A stretch of 57,991 nucleotides of DNA from DASYGT01 sp035999365 (GTDB lineage: Bacteria > Actinomycetota > Actinomycetes > Mycobacteriales > Jatrophihabitantaceae): positions 1 through 57,991 of the forward strand of contig DASYGT010000046.1 in NCBI GenBank assembly GCA_035999365.1, in the 5' to 3' direction. The translations under genes were made by a program, and so were the position numbers. The notes under the pieces are model-generated. The model had not been told where the DNA came from. It ran no database searches and was given only the letters and a program-made list of their open reading frames with translations. Below, piece by piece: positions 25,100 to 33,531 of the stretch. The stretch's first letter is position 1, and the number at the start of each line of letters is the position of its first letter.

Positions 25100-26364
25100 G
25101 GCGAGCCGCCGGGCAGCCGCGCTTGACGGGCCGCGAGTTCGTCGCCGCGCAGGGCGATCAGTTCCTCGCACACGGACAGGAATCGCGAGGTGGCCACGCC
25201 GGCGCTCAGATCCCCGAACGCACGCGACACCCAGACGCGGCGCCGCTCGGCGTCGCTGCCCAACAACTCACGGCGTACGAGTTCTGCCGTGCGTCCGGCG
25301 TCCTCTGCCCGGATCACAGTCACCGCGTTGAGCACCGAGTCGTCGTCGACCGATGCCGCCGGGCTCGACGGAACCGTGACGAGCAGCGGCTTGCCACTCG
25401 TCATCCAGTCGCCGGCGACGGCCGAGATATCCGTGACGAGGATGTCGGCGTCGTCGTGGCTCGGATCCCACACCGCGCTCGTGTCCACGACGTGCCCGAT
25501 CTCGGGTTCGCGGTTGTGGCGCTGCTGCACGGCGGCGCGCAGTTCGCGATCGGCAGTGCTGAACGCACCGTCGTTCGCTCCCGTGCGCGGGTGCGGCCGG
25601 TACACGACGCGGAACTCACCCGACTCGAGCAGCGACTGAAGCAGCGCCGAGCCGTGCGAGCGAACGGAGCTGTAGGCCATGCTCGGTTGCGCGCCCTCCC
25701 ACGTCGGTGCGTACACGACCGTCGCGCGCGTCGACGGCACCCGTGTTGCGCTTGCCGCACCACCATCATCATTCGCAGCGTCGAGCTGGGGGCGACCGAC
25801 AAGGCGCACGTGCTTGTCGACGTCGTATCGCATCAGCGCGCGTGCCAACCTGTCGCGGGCCGTCTCGCCGGCGAGCAGCACGAAGTCGTAGGCCTTCACC
25901 TGATTGCTCGCCGATGCGATCTTGTCGCTCTCGCCGTGTCCGAGGTAGGCGTGCAGCATCGTCGCAAAGCGCAGCGGGTGCAAGTTGCGCACGTTGTGAT
26001 TGACATACAGCGCGAGCGCCACATCGCTGTGCGACACGAGGTCCTCGAGCGTGGCCACCCGGCCCGCGCAGATGACGGGCAGTCGAGACTCGCGACGAAT
26101 CGTCGCGGCAGTACGGCTGTCGAGGCAGACGATCCCGACGCGGTGCCGCTCGTCGAGCCGGCGAAGGGGCGAGTACCACTGCCGCAGCTGGTAGAGATTC
26201 GCCGAGGTGTCCGGGAAATAGACCATCACCCGGAACGGCAGCGACTGCCCGCGCAACGCGTCGTCGTCGCCGAGGCCGTCCGGATCGCCCTCGGGAAGCA
26301 GCCCCCACCGCCGGATCAATCGCCCGCCGGCGCGCCGGACGCGGCGAGAGATTGCGCTGCTCAT
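25096..26364 (-). CDS. CDP-glycerol/ribitol phosphotransferase-like protein (TagF/TarL family)
   Basis: 422 residues from the ATG at 26364. A longer frame reaches 26460 but starts inside the divergent promoter region, and no strong ribosome site settles the choice. The C-terminal 250 residues carry family landmarks: 'LGHGESDK', 'LVGRPQLDAA', 'VVYAPTWEG', 'VVYRPHPRTG' and 'ADILVTDISAVAGDW'. These match the CDP-glycerol glycerophosphotransferase domain, which adds glycerol- or ribitol-phosphate to a lipid-linked chain at the membrane. It is divergent from the CDP-ribitol synthase-like gene and paralogous to the protein at 28000-29835. Confidence 0.85.
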   Translation of the reverse strand: MSSAISRRVRRAGGRLIRRWGLLPEGDPDGLGDDDALRGQSLPFRVMVYFPDTSANLYQLRQWYSPLRRLDERHRVGIVCLDSRTAATIRRESRLPVICAGRVATLEDLVSHSDVALALYVNHNVRNLHPLRFATMLHAYLGHGESDKIASASNQVKAYDFVLLAGETARDRLARALMRYDVDKHVRLVGRPQLDAANDDGGAASATRVPSTRATVVYAPTWEGAQPSMAYSSVRSHGSALLQSLLESGEFRVVYRPHPRTGANDGAFSTADRELRAAVQQRHNREPEIGHVVDTSAVWDPSHDDADILVTDISAVAGDWMTSGKPLLVTVPSSPAASVDDDSVLNAVTVIRAEDAGRTAELVRRELLGSDAERRRVWVSRAFGDLSAGVATSRFLSVCEELIALRGDELAARQARLPGGSP

Positions 26365-26503
26365 CGGCGCACGGAGGGCGGATTCGGCACGGCCGCAGCC
26401 TATCGGGAGGTCCGGTAGAGTCGAGCCTTTGCAGCCGGTCATGCTCGTCGACGACCACACCGGCGTCGGCCGGGCCCGGCCCGACGCCTCTCACGGAGAC
26501 TGG

Positions 26504-28003
26504 ATGCAGCCCGGCCCGAACCCCAGCACCGAACGTCTGCGCACGGTTGCCGTGGTGCTCGCCGGTGGCACCGGCTCGCGGGTCGGACTGGATCTGCCGA
26601 AACAGCTGCTCAAGGTGGCCGGCCGCACGATCATCGAACACACCATCGAGGCGCTGCACGACTGCGCCGAGGTCGACGAGATCCTCGTCGTCATGACGGC
26701 CGACTTCGTTCCCGAGGCCGAGGAGCTGCTGCTCGATCCCGAGGAGCGCCCCAAGCTGACCCGGATCCTTGCCGGTGGAACCGACCGCAACGCCTCGACC
26801 CGCGTGGCGTTGGAGGCTCTCGGCGACGAGGAGTGCAACGTCCTGTTCCACGATGCCGTGCGCCCGCTGCTGCCGCATCGCGTCGTGCAGGCTTGCATCA
26901 CCGCGTTGCGGCACTATGAAGCCGTCGATGTCGCCATCAGCTCAGCCGACACGATCGTCCGCGTCGACGACGACGAGCGCATCATCGAGATCCCGGAACG
27001 CAGCCGGCTCAGGCGCGGGCAGACGCCGCAGGGTTTCCGCCTGTCGACGATCCGTCAGGCGTACGCACTGGCCGCCGACGATCCGGACTTCCGGGCCACC
27101 GACGACTGCGGGGTCGTGTTGCGCTACCTGCCTGAGGTGCCCATCTACGTCGTCCCCGGCGACGAGCAGAACATGAAGGTCACGTATCCGATCGACCTCT
27201 TCATCGCCGACAAGCTGTTCCAGCTCGGTTCCAATCTCGCGACGGCGCGCACTCCGGAGTACCTGCAGCGTTACCTGCGGGGCAAGACAGTCGTGGTGTT
27301 CGGTGGCAGCTACGGCATCGGCAAGGACGTCGTCGAACAGGCGAGCAATGTCGGTGCCCGCGTCTTCTCGTTCAGCCGATCGACGACGGGCACCCACGTC
27401 GAGAACGCGGCAGAGGTGGCAGCCGCGCTCGCGCAGGTCGCAGCAGAGACAGGGAAGATCGACGCGATCGTGCTGAGCGCTGCGCAGCTGGCTAAGGGCC
27501 GGCTGAACGAGATGGACGACGAGCAAGTCATGCAGCAACTGCGCGTCAACTACCTCGGGCCGGTGACAGTCGCTCGTGCCGCCCTTCCCTACCTTCGTGA
27601 GTCGGGTGGGCACCTCGTGCTGTTCACGTCGAGCTCGTACACGCGTGGCCGTGCCGACTACGTGATGTATTCATCGACGAAGGCAGCCGTCGTCAATCTT
27701 GCCCAGGCGCTCGCCGACGAGTGGTCGGCCGACGGAGTGCACGTCAATGTCATCAATCCCGAGCGGACGCGCACTCCGATGCGCTTGCACGCGTTCGGCG
27801 ACGAGCCCGAGGGCACGCTGCTCGAAAGCGAGGCGGTGGCCTCGACCGTGCTCGATGTGCTCGCCTCGCACCTGACCGGGCATGTGGTCGACGTTCGCCG
27901 CACGCCCACGGAGCAGATCGTCTCCGAGCCCGATCGCGTGGCTGAGGCGGTGGCCGAAGCCCAGGCGGAAACGGAGGCACAGAGCGCCGGCGGCCCGAAG
28001 TGA
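26504..28003 (+). CDS. Bifunctional cytidylyltransferase / SDR reductase (CDP-ribitol synthase-like, Bcs1/Acs1 type)
   Basis: 499 residues from the ATG at 26504 with GGAG five bases upstream. Residues about 15-245 are an IspD/TarI-type cytidylyltransferase: 'VAVVLAGGTGSRVGLDLPKQ' binds CTP and 'VLFHDAVRPLL' is the conserved Asp region. Residues about 260-480 are a short-chain dehydrogenase with 'VVVFGGSYGIGKDV' and the catalytic 'YSSTK'. In Haemophilus Bcs1/Acs1 the same order makes CDP-ribitol: the SDR half reduces ribulose 5-phosphate and the other half activates ribitol 5-phosphate with CTP. The next gene, overlapping as GTGA, is a CDP-polyol phosphotransferase, which supports this reading. 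Plain IspD is excluded by the fusion. Confidence 0.87.
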   Translation: MQPGPNPSTERLRTVAVVLAGGTGSRVGLDLPKQLLKVAGRTIIEHTIEALHDCAEVDEILVVMTADFVPEAEELLLDPEERPKLTRILAGGTDRNASTRVALEALGDEECNVLFHDAVRPLLPHRVVQACITALRHYEAVDVAISSADTIVRVDDDERIIEIPERSRLRRGQTPQGFRLSTIRQAYALAADDPDFRATDDCGVVLRYLPEVPIYVVPGDEQNMKVTYPIDLFIADKLFQLGSNLATARTPEYLQRYLRGKTVVVFGGSYGIGKDVVEQASNVGARVFSFSRSTTGTHVENAAEVAAALAQVAAETGKIDAIVLSAAQLAKGRLNEMDDEQVMQQLRVNYLGPVTVARAALPYLRESGGHLVLFTSSSYTRGRADYVMYSSTKAAVVNLAQALADEWSADGVHVNVINPERTRTPMRLHAFGDEPEGTLLESEAVASTVLDVLASHLTGHVVDVRRTPTEQIVSEPDRVAEAVAEAQAETEAQSAGGPK

Positions 28004-29835
28004 GGCGTTCTTATCCGGTTCTGCTGTGCGCGGCAATCCTTCTGCTGATCCTCGGCCTCGCCGTCGGCGCCCTCGACCACTCCCTCGGGGCGGTGCTGTT
28101 CTGCTCGCTCGCTCTGTACGTCGCCGACTACCTGCTTCGCCGCACCGAGAACGAGCAGCTGCTCGGCGGCCTCGGGCGGATCGGCGCGGGAAGCTCGTGG
28201 CGCTTCTTCTACCGCGACATCCTGGTGCTGGTCTTCCTTCTCCGCACGGGAGAGCTCAGCCGCCTGACCGAGGTGCTGCTCGTCGCGATGATCGTGGCCC
28301 ATCACGGCGTGCACGTGCTGTTCCTCGGACTGCGGCTCTACATCAACTACCGGCGCAATCGTCAGTTCGAGTCGCGAAACCTTGCGGTGCCGGGCGAGGT
28401 GCTGCCTCCGCCGCCGCCCGAACTGCTGATGGAGCGTGGCACCGACCTCGTGCTGCACACCGACCTCTTCCTCGTCGCCGCGCTCGGATGGGCGTTCGTT
28501 GCGCACACCTACGATCTCGTCTCCGCGGCCGCAGTGCTCAGCGTTGCGGCGGCCCTGCTGTTTGCGGCCGCGTTGGTTCCCCAGGCTCTCGCACTCTCGC
28601 GGCTCGGCGGCGATGCCGATCGTCTCGAGGCGCTGCACGGCGCGATCGCTGCCCTGAGCCCCACCGTCGTCCTCTACTTCTCGGGTGACGTCGAGGCGGT
28701 GTATCAGGTGAACATGTGGCTCGAGACGATGGAGCGCCTCGACCGCCCGACCTTGGTGGTCCTGCGCGAGAACAAGTACCTCGACGACGTCAAGGCCACA
28801 ACCGTTCCGGTGTTGTGCATGCCGTCGGCGGTCGACTTCATGAACTTCCCGCTGCCCACCGTCCGTGCGGCGCTGTACGTCGCGAACGTCGGCAAGAACA
28901 TCCACCTCCTGCGGTTGCCCGCGATCAAGAGCGCCTTCATCGGGCATGGCGACAGCGACAAGACGGCCAGTTTCAACCCCTTCGCCAAGGTGTACGACCA
29001 GGTATGGGTCGCGGGCGAGGCCGGCCGCCAGCGCTACCTCCGCGCCGAGGTCGGTGTGCGAGCCGACGAGATCGTCTTGGTCGGCCGACCACAGCTCGAT
29101 GCCATCGAGGGGGCTTCGGCACGTCTCGCGGATGCACCGTTCACCGTGTTGTACGCGCCGACCTGGGAGGGCTGGACGGAAGACCCGCATCAGTCATCGC
29201 TGATCCCCATGGGGCGCGAGATCGTGTCGACGCTGCTCGCCACCGAAGGCGTGCGCATCATCTACAAGCCGCACCCGCTCACCGGAACGGTCAAGCGACG
29301 CGCACAGCAGGTCAGCGACGAGATCGTCGCCATGATGGCGGCAGCCGGACCACAGCATGTTTCGGTGAGCGGCGAACGCACGCTGTACGACTGCTTCAAC
29401 GAGTCCGACGCTCTGATCAGCGACATCTCCAGCGTCGTCTCGGATTACCTGCGCTCGGAGAAGCCCTATTTCGTGAGCAACGGTGGCGCACTGCCCGATG
29501 CGCAGTTCCGCGACCGCAACCCCTCTGCGGGTGCGGCATACCTGATCGGGCCGCACGCATCCGGCCTGGCCGACGGACTCGCGGCAGCGCGCGCGGACGA
29601 CCCGCTGCGCGGGCGGCGCTCCGAGGTCCGGACCTACCTCCTCGGTGCACCCCACACCGACTCGATGACGCTGTTCCGCATGGCGGTCGACCGGCTCGTC
29701 GATCTGGCCGATGCCCACGCGGCCGTCGACCGCCTCGGTCCCGGCGACGACGATGAACTGCTCGAGCAGAGAGCCGAACAGCGCGCCGCAGGCGAGGAGT
29801 TCCTGTCATCCGCCGAGGATCTGAGCGACGTCTGA
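28000..29835 (+). CDS. Membrane-anchored CDP-glycerol/ribitol phosphotransferase-like protein
   Basis: 611 residues from a GTG that overlaps the previous stop. Residues 1-210 contain several hydrophobic helices in two groups, an N-terminal membrane domain absent from the paralogue at 25096-26364. Residues about 215-560 form the CDP-glycerol phosphotransferase domain with 'GHGDSDKTASFNP', 'VLVGRPQLDAIE'-like spacing, 'VLYAPTWEGW', 'IIYKPHPLTG' and 'DALISDISSVVSDYL'. The tail is acidic. It probably polymerises or primes ribitol-phosphate units from the CDP-ribitol made by the coupled gene. Having one membrane-domain and one soluble homologue suggests separate priming and extension roles, which is inference. 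Confidence 0.85.
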   Translation: MRRSYPVLLCAAILLLILGLAVGALDHSLGAVLFCSLALYVADYLLRRTENEQLLGGLGRIGAGSSWRFFYRDILVLVFLLRTGELSRLTEVLLVAMIVAHHGVHVLFLGLRLYINYRRNRQFESRNLAVPGEVLPPPPPELLMERGTDLVLHTDLFLVAALGWAFVAHTYDLVSAAAVLSVAAALLFAAALVPQALALSRLGGDADRLEALHGAIAALSPTVVLYFSGDVEAVYQVNMWLETMERLDRPTLVVLRENKYLDDVKATTVPVLCMPSAVDFMNFPLPTVRAALYVANVGKNIHLLRLPAIKSAFIGHGDSDKTASFNPFAKVYDQVWVAGEAGRQRYLRAEVGVRADEIVLVGRPQLDAIEGASARLADAPFTVLYAPTWEGWTEDPHQSSLIPMGREIVSTLLATEGVRIIYKPHPLTGTVKRRAQQVSDEIVAMMAAAGPQHVSVSGERTLYDCFNESDALISDISSVVSDYLRSEKPYFVSNGGALPDAQFRDRNPSAGAAYLIGPHASGLADGLAAARADDPLRGRRSEVRTYLLGAPHTDSMTLFRMAVDRLVDLADAHAAVDRLGPGDDDELLEQRAEQRAAGEEFLSSAEDLSDV

Positions 29836-29848
29836 CCGGCGGAACGGG

Positions 29849-30865
29849 CTAGGCGCCGTCCTCGATTCGCGCGCGGCTGGTCAGGAAGCCCCAGCCCCAG
29901 CTGAAGTGCATCGTCGCGAAGATCGCGGGCAGCCGGGCCGCCTCGTTGCGCGGCAGGCGTCGCCCGACGATGCCGGACGCGAGGAGATTGGCGATCGCGT
30001 ACGCCGCGGGTGCGAGCAGCCCCGCACGCCGTCCCGTCGCCGCGACCGCGACGCCGACAGCAACACCGGTCACCGTGGCGGGCGGTACGAGGTAGGTCCA
30101 CCGCACCGAGTCAGGGTGCCGTCGCATGACGGCGCGCCGCCACCGTCCGTAGTCGCGGTACTGCCGCCCGAGCGCACGCAACGAATGCCGGGGCCGGTAG
30201 GTGACTCGCAACTCCGGCGCGAACCAGACCTTGCCCCCCGCGCTACGCAGCCGGTGGTTCAGCTCCCAGTCCTGCGCGCGCGTGAACCGCTCGTCATAGC
30301 CGTTCGCCGCAAGGAGCGCATCGCGGCGGAACACGCCGAGGTAGACGGTGTCTGCCGGACCCGCCTCGCCGCCGTAGTGGAATCGACCGCCGCCTACGCC
30401 GAAGGGGGAGGACATCGCCGCAGCAACGGCGCGCTGGAACGGTGTCGTGCCCTCGGCCGCCATCACCCCACCGACATTGACGGCGCCGGTCTCGACGAGC
30501 AGTTCGACGGCACGCTTGAGATAACCGTCCGGAAGCAGCGCATGCCCGTCGGCCCGCGCGACGATCGGCGCGCTCGTCGCGGCGATCGCGCTGTTGAGCC
30601 CGTTCGGTGTGCGGCCGGTGGGATTGCTCACGACCCGCACGGCGGGATGCCGCTGGGCGAGCTCGGCCGCGACGCGCTCCGTGCCGTCAGACGACGGCCC
30701 CACCGCGATGACCACCTCGAGCGCACCGGGGTAGTCCTGACCGAGAACGCTCGTCACGGTCTCCGCGAGATGCCGGCGCTCGTTGCGCACCACCATGATG
30801 ACGGCGACCTCGGGCCACGCGTCTCGGGCGGCGGCGGCGCGCACGGTCCTCGGCTGCGTGGGCAT
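29849..30865 (-). CDS. Glycosyltransferase family 2, ExoA-like, with C-terminal membrane segments
   Basis: 338 residues from the ATG at 30865; a GTG at 30895 is an alternative, and neither has a strong ribosome site. 'VAVIMVVRNERRHLAETVTSVL' opens the GT-A fold, 'TPNGLNSAIAATSAPIVARADG' gives the donor and metal region (the DxD place reads ADGH, as in ExoA-like enzymes) and 'RAQDWELNHRL' is the base/acceptor motif. About three hydrophobic helices follow near residues 255-320. It converges with the phosphotransferase operon 14 bases away. It probably extends a membrane-bound glycan; the donor sugar is unknown. Confidence 0.85.
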   Translation of the reverse strand: MPTQPRTVRAAAARDAWPEVAVIMVVRNERRHLAETVTSVLGQDYPGALEVVIAVGPSSDGTERVAAELAQRHPAVRVVSNPTGRTPNGLNSAIAATSAPIVARADGHALLPDGYLKRAVELLVETGAVNVGGVMAAEGTTPFQRAVAAAMSSPFGVGGGRFHYGGEAGPADTVYLGVFRRDALLAANGYDERFTRAQDWELNHRLRSAGGKVWFAPELRVTYRPRHSLRALGRQYRDYGRWRRAVMRRHPDSVRWTYLVPPATVTGVAVGVAVAATGRRAGLLAPAAYAIANLLASGIVGRRLPRNEAARLPAIFATMHFSWGWGFLTSRARIEDGA

Positions 30866-30935
30866 CCCAGCAGGGTATCGAGCCCACCTACGCACACACC
30901 GGGTACGCGCTGCCGACTCCCCTACCGTGTCCTGC

Positions 30936-32198
30936 TCAGCCGGTTGGGTTCGTCGCCAGCTCCTGGTTCGTCTGCTGCAACAGCGCCAACGCCCAGCCGG
31001 TATAGCCCGCCGGCAGCTCGACGGCGTTGGCGCCGATCGTGACTGCTGCGGCGAGGACGCTCGCTGCGTCTCCGATCCGCCCCCGGGATGCGGTCTGCAG
31101 GACGATCGTCGGGCCGAGCTGCGTCATCCGGTGGTACAGCTGCTGGAAGGTGGCGTCGGCGAGCTTGTCACTGGACAGCGAGTTGTTCTGCAACCCGCAC
31201 CGAACTCCGAGCATGGTGCGGCAGGTGCTCATCACCGACTCGGTGAAGCCGATGTCATGCTGCCCGCCGGGATCGGCGATGACGGGGAAGGGGCCGAAGG
31301 CGACATCAGAGGTGGTGTGCCGCCAGACCTCGTGCGCAGCGATGCTGTCGACGATGCACTTCTCGTCGGCCGCGCTGGTGTAGCCCGCATTAAGGAGAGC
31401 GGAGACATTCGCCGCGTCGCCGAACTGGCGCGCGAATGGCTCGTCGAAGATCGTTGAGCAGCGCGACACGGTGATCTCGCGGACCTGCGGCACCAGGTCG
31501 TAGCGAGCGGCGAGCTTGCTCTGCAGATCCGCGTACGCCCGGCCGAAGTTCGCGGTCCAGAACCGGCCGATCGTGCCGCCTGCCACCGACGCACCCGGCT
31601 GGTTGTCGATGTAGGGCACGGCTGGCCCGTCGAGTGTCTTGGCCCACTCGGGTGCTCCGATACCGGCGAAGACGCGCAGCTTCAACGCCATTCCGAGCGC
31701 CGCGTAGTCCGATTCGCGCACGCGGGCGATCGCCTTGTCGATCGCGTTGTCAGCGGCGATCGGACCGAAGGCAGTCGGTTGCAGATCGGCCCAGTTCACC
31801 TTGACGACGTACGCATGCACCGCGGACAGATCCTGCTTCGCCGGTGGTCCCTGCCGGTCGATCAACCCGCGTATCACTGGCTTGACCTCGTCGCCCACTA
31901 CCGGTGCATTCGGCCCTGTCGGGTCGCCGGCAGCGGACGCGCCAGCTCCACCGCCACCGGACTCGGCCGCCGGCCCGGAGCCGTGCCCGCCCCCGGGCCG
32001 GGACGACGCCGTTGCCTGACGAGTGGCACTGCTCGCTGCGGACGTTCCCGGGCCGGTTGTCACCGTTCGTGGGAACGCGCCGGGAACATGGGAAGGGTGG
32101 GACAAGCCGCCGAAGGCACCGGACCAGAGCAGCGTGCCGCCGACGACTGCCGTCGCCAGTACCGCGAGCGGCACGGACCGCCGTGATCTCAGCACCAC
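30936..32198 (-). CDS. Secreted glycoside hydrolase-like protein
   Basis: 420 residues from a GTG at 32198 (a second GTG follows at once). A short basic start and a hydrophobic segment (residues 9-29) form a signal peptide or anchor. A Gly/Ser/Ala/Pro-rich linker to about residue 100 follows. The rest looks like a TIM-barrel glycosidase: 'AYVVKVNWADLQPTAFGPI', 'LKLRVFAGIGAPEWAKTL', 'ITVSRCSTIFDEPF' and 'PTIVLQTASRGRIGDAASVL'. The Glu of 'IFDEPF' could be catalytic, but I cannot assign a GH family. Outside the membrane it may trim or remodel the glycan made by this locus. Confidence 0.6.
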   Translation of the reverse strand: MVLRSRRSVPLAVLATAVVGGTLLWSGAFGGLSHPSHVPGAFPRTVTTGPGTSAASSATRQATASSRPGGGHGSGPAAESGGGGAGASAAGDPTGPNAPVVGDEVKPVIRGLIDRQGPPAKQDLSAVHAYVVKVNWADLQPTAFGPIAADNAIDKAIARVRESDYAALGMALKLRVFAGIGAPEWAKTLDGPAVPYIDNQPGASVAGGTIGRFWTANFGRAYADLQSKLAARYDLVPQVREITVSRCSTIFDEPFARQFGDAANVSALLNAGYTSAADEKCIVDSIAAHEVWRHTTSDVAFGPFPVIADPGGQHDIGFTESVMSTCRTMLGVRCGLQNNSLSSDKLADATFQQLYHRMTQLGPTIVLQTASRGRIGDAASVLAAAVTIGANAVELPAGYTGWALALLQQTNQELATNPTG

Positions 32199-32217
32199 GG
32201 GAACACCCAGACTGTCG

Positions 32218-32236
32218 CGGCAGGTCTCGCCTGCCG
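32218..32236 (-). terminator. Perfect 7-bp hairpin downstream of the acyl-CoA dehydrogenase gene
   Basis: CGGCAGG (32218-32224) and CCTGCCG (32230-32236) enclose the loop TCTCG. It lies between the dehydrogenase stop and the start of the next minus-strand gene. There is no U-run, so it may be a weak terminator or a leader structure of the secreted protein's mRNA. Confidence 0.35.
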
Positions 32237-32317
32237 AGCTGGAACCAGTGTGATGAGGATGGCGGCTCGGCGGCCGTCAGGCAATCCGACGGCGCGTTAG
32301 CGCTGCGGGCCCACCCG

Positions 32318-33481
32318 TCAGCTGAGCAGGTTGCGCGCCATCACGATCCGGTTGATCTGGTTCGTCCCCTCGTAGATCTGGGTGATCTTGGCATCGCGCA
32401 TCATCCGCTCGACCGGGAAGTCACGCGTGTAGCCGGCGCCGCCGAAGAGCTGGACGGCGTCGGTGGTCACCGACATCGCGGTGTCGGAGGCGAACACCTT
32501 GGCGGCCGAAGACGTGAATGCCAGCCCCGGCTCGTCGCGCTCGGCACGAGCGGCCGCCGCGTACACCAGGTGTCGCGCCGCCTCGATGCGCATTGCCATG
32601 TCGGCGAGCATGAACTGGACGCCCTGGAAGTCGCTGACCGCGCGCCCGAACTGGTGCCGCTGTTTGGTGTAGGCCACGGAGGCGTCGAAGGCCCCCTGCG
32701 CGATGCCGAGGGCTTGCGCGCCGATCGCCAGCCGGGTGTGGTCGAGGGTGCGCAGCGCGGTCTTGAAGCCGGTGCCCGGCTCACCGACGACGCGGCCTGC
32801 GGGAATGGTGCAGTCCTCGAAGTAGATCTCGCAGGTCGGGGAACCCTTGATGCCGAGCTTGCGCTCCTTGGCGCCCACGGAGAACCCCGGGTCGTCCTTA
32901 TGCACGACGAACGCCGAAATTCCGTTGGCGCGCTTGTCCGGGTCGGTCACCGCCATCACGGTGTAGTACGTCGACACTCCCGCATTGGTGATCCAGCACT
33001 TCGTGCCGTTGAGGACCCAGTGATCGCCGTCGAGGACGGCGCGCGTGCGCATCGACGCGGCGTCGGAACCGGCCTCCCGTTCGGACAATGCGTAGCTGAA
33101 CATCGCCTCGCCGGCAGCCACGGGAGAGAGCACCTCCTTCTTCAGCTCCTCCGACCCGGACAGGATCACCGGTTGGGTGCCCAGCTTGTTGACTGCCGGG
33201 ATCAGCGATGACGACGCGCAGGCCCGCGCGATCTCCTCGATGACGATGCACGCCGAGATGGCGTCCGCCCCGGCGCCGCCGTACTGCTCGGGCAGGTGCA
33301 CCGCGTGGAACCCGGCGCGCACCAGCTCGGCGTGCACGTCCCAGGGAAACTCGCTGCTCTCGTCGATGTCGGCCGCGCGCGGCGCGATCTTGTCGTCGGC
33401 AAGTTCGCGGACGGCTGCCCGCAGCAGCTGCTGCTCGTCACTGAGTCGGTACCTGTCGAATGCCGGATTCCCCATGCCCAT
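32318..33481 (-). CDS. Acyl-CoA dehydrogenase (FadE25-like)
   Basis: 387 residues. The family order is complete: an N-terminal helical domain, 'FSYALSEREAGSDAASMRT' (FAD/substrate loop), 'WVLNGTKCWITNAG', the beta domain and the C-terminal 'VQLFGGAGYTRDFPVERMMRD' followed by 'QIYEGTNQINRIVMARNLL'. The Glu in IYEGT is the expected catalytic base of short- and branched-chain enzymes. It introduces the C2-C3 double bond in acyl-CoA, passing electrons to ETF. In M. tuberculosis fadE25 lies beside purE and purK; here the same three gene types occur within 10 kb but with other genes between. It is divergent from glyA with a 50-base gap. Confidence 0.92.
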   Translation of the reverse strand: MGMGNPAFDRYRLSDEQQLLRAAVRELADDKIAPRAADIDESSEFPWDVHAELVRAGFHAVHLPEQYGGAGADAISACIVIEEIARACASSSLIPAVNKLGTQPVILSGSEELKKEVLSPVAAGEAMFSYALSEREAGSDAASMRTRAVLDGDHWVLNGTKCWITNAGVSTYYTVMAVTDPDKRANGISAFVVHKDDPGFSVGAKERKLGIKGSPTCEIYFEDCTIPAGRVVGEPGTGFKTALRTLDHTRLAIGAQALGIAQGAFDASVAYTKQRHQFGRAVSDFQGVQFMLADMAMRIEAARHLVYAAAARAERDEPGLAFTSSAAKVFASDTAMSVTTDAVQLFGGAGYTRDFPVERMMRDAKITQIYEGTNQINRIVMARNLLS

Positions 33482-33531
33482 ACCGAGATGGTAGGACGCC
33501 CAACTAGTTTCAGTGACCTAGGGTTAGCTCC

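Noticed and set aside
26365..26503. TAGAGT (26416-26421) as a -10 for the CDP-ribitol synthase-like gene
   Set aside because: No acceptable -35 lies 16-18 bases upstream, so I do not list it as a promoter.
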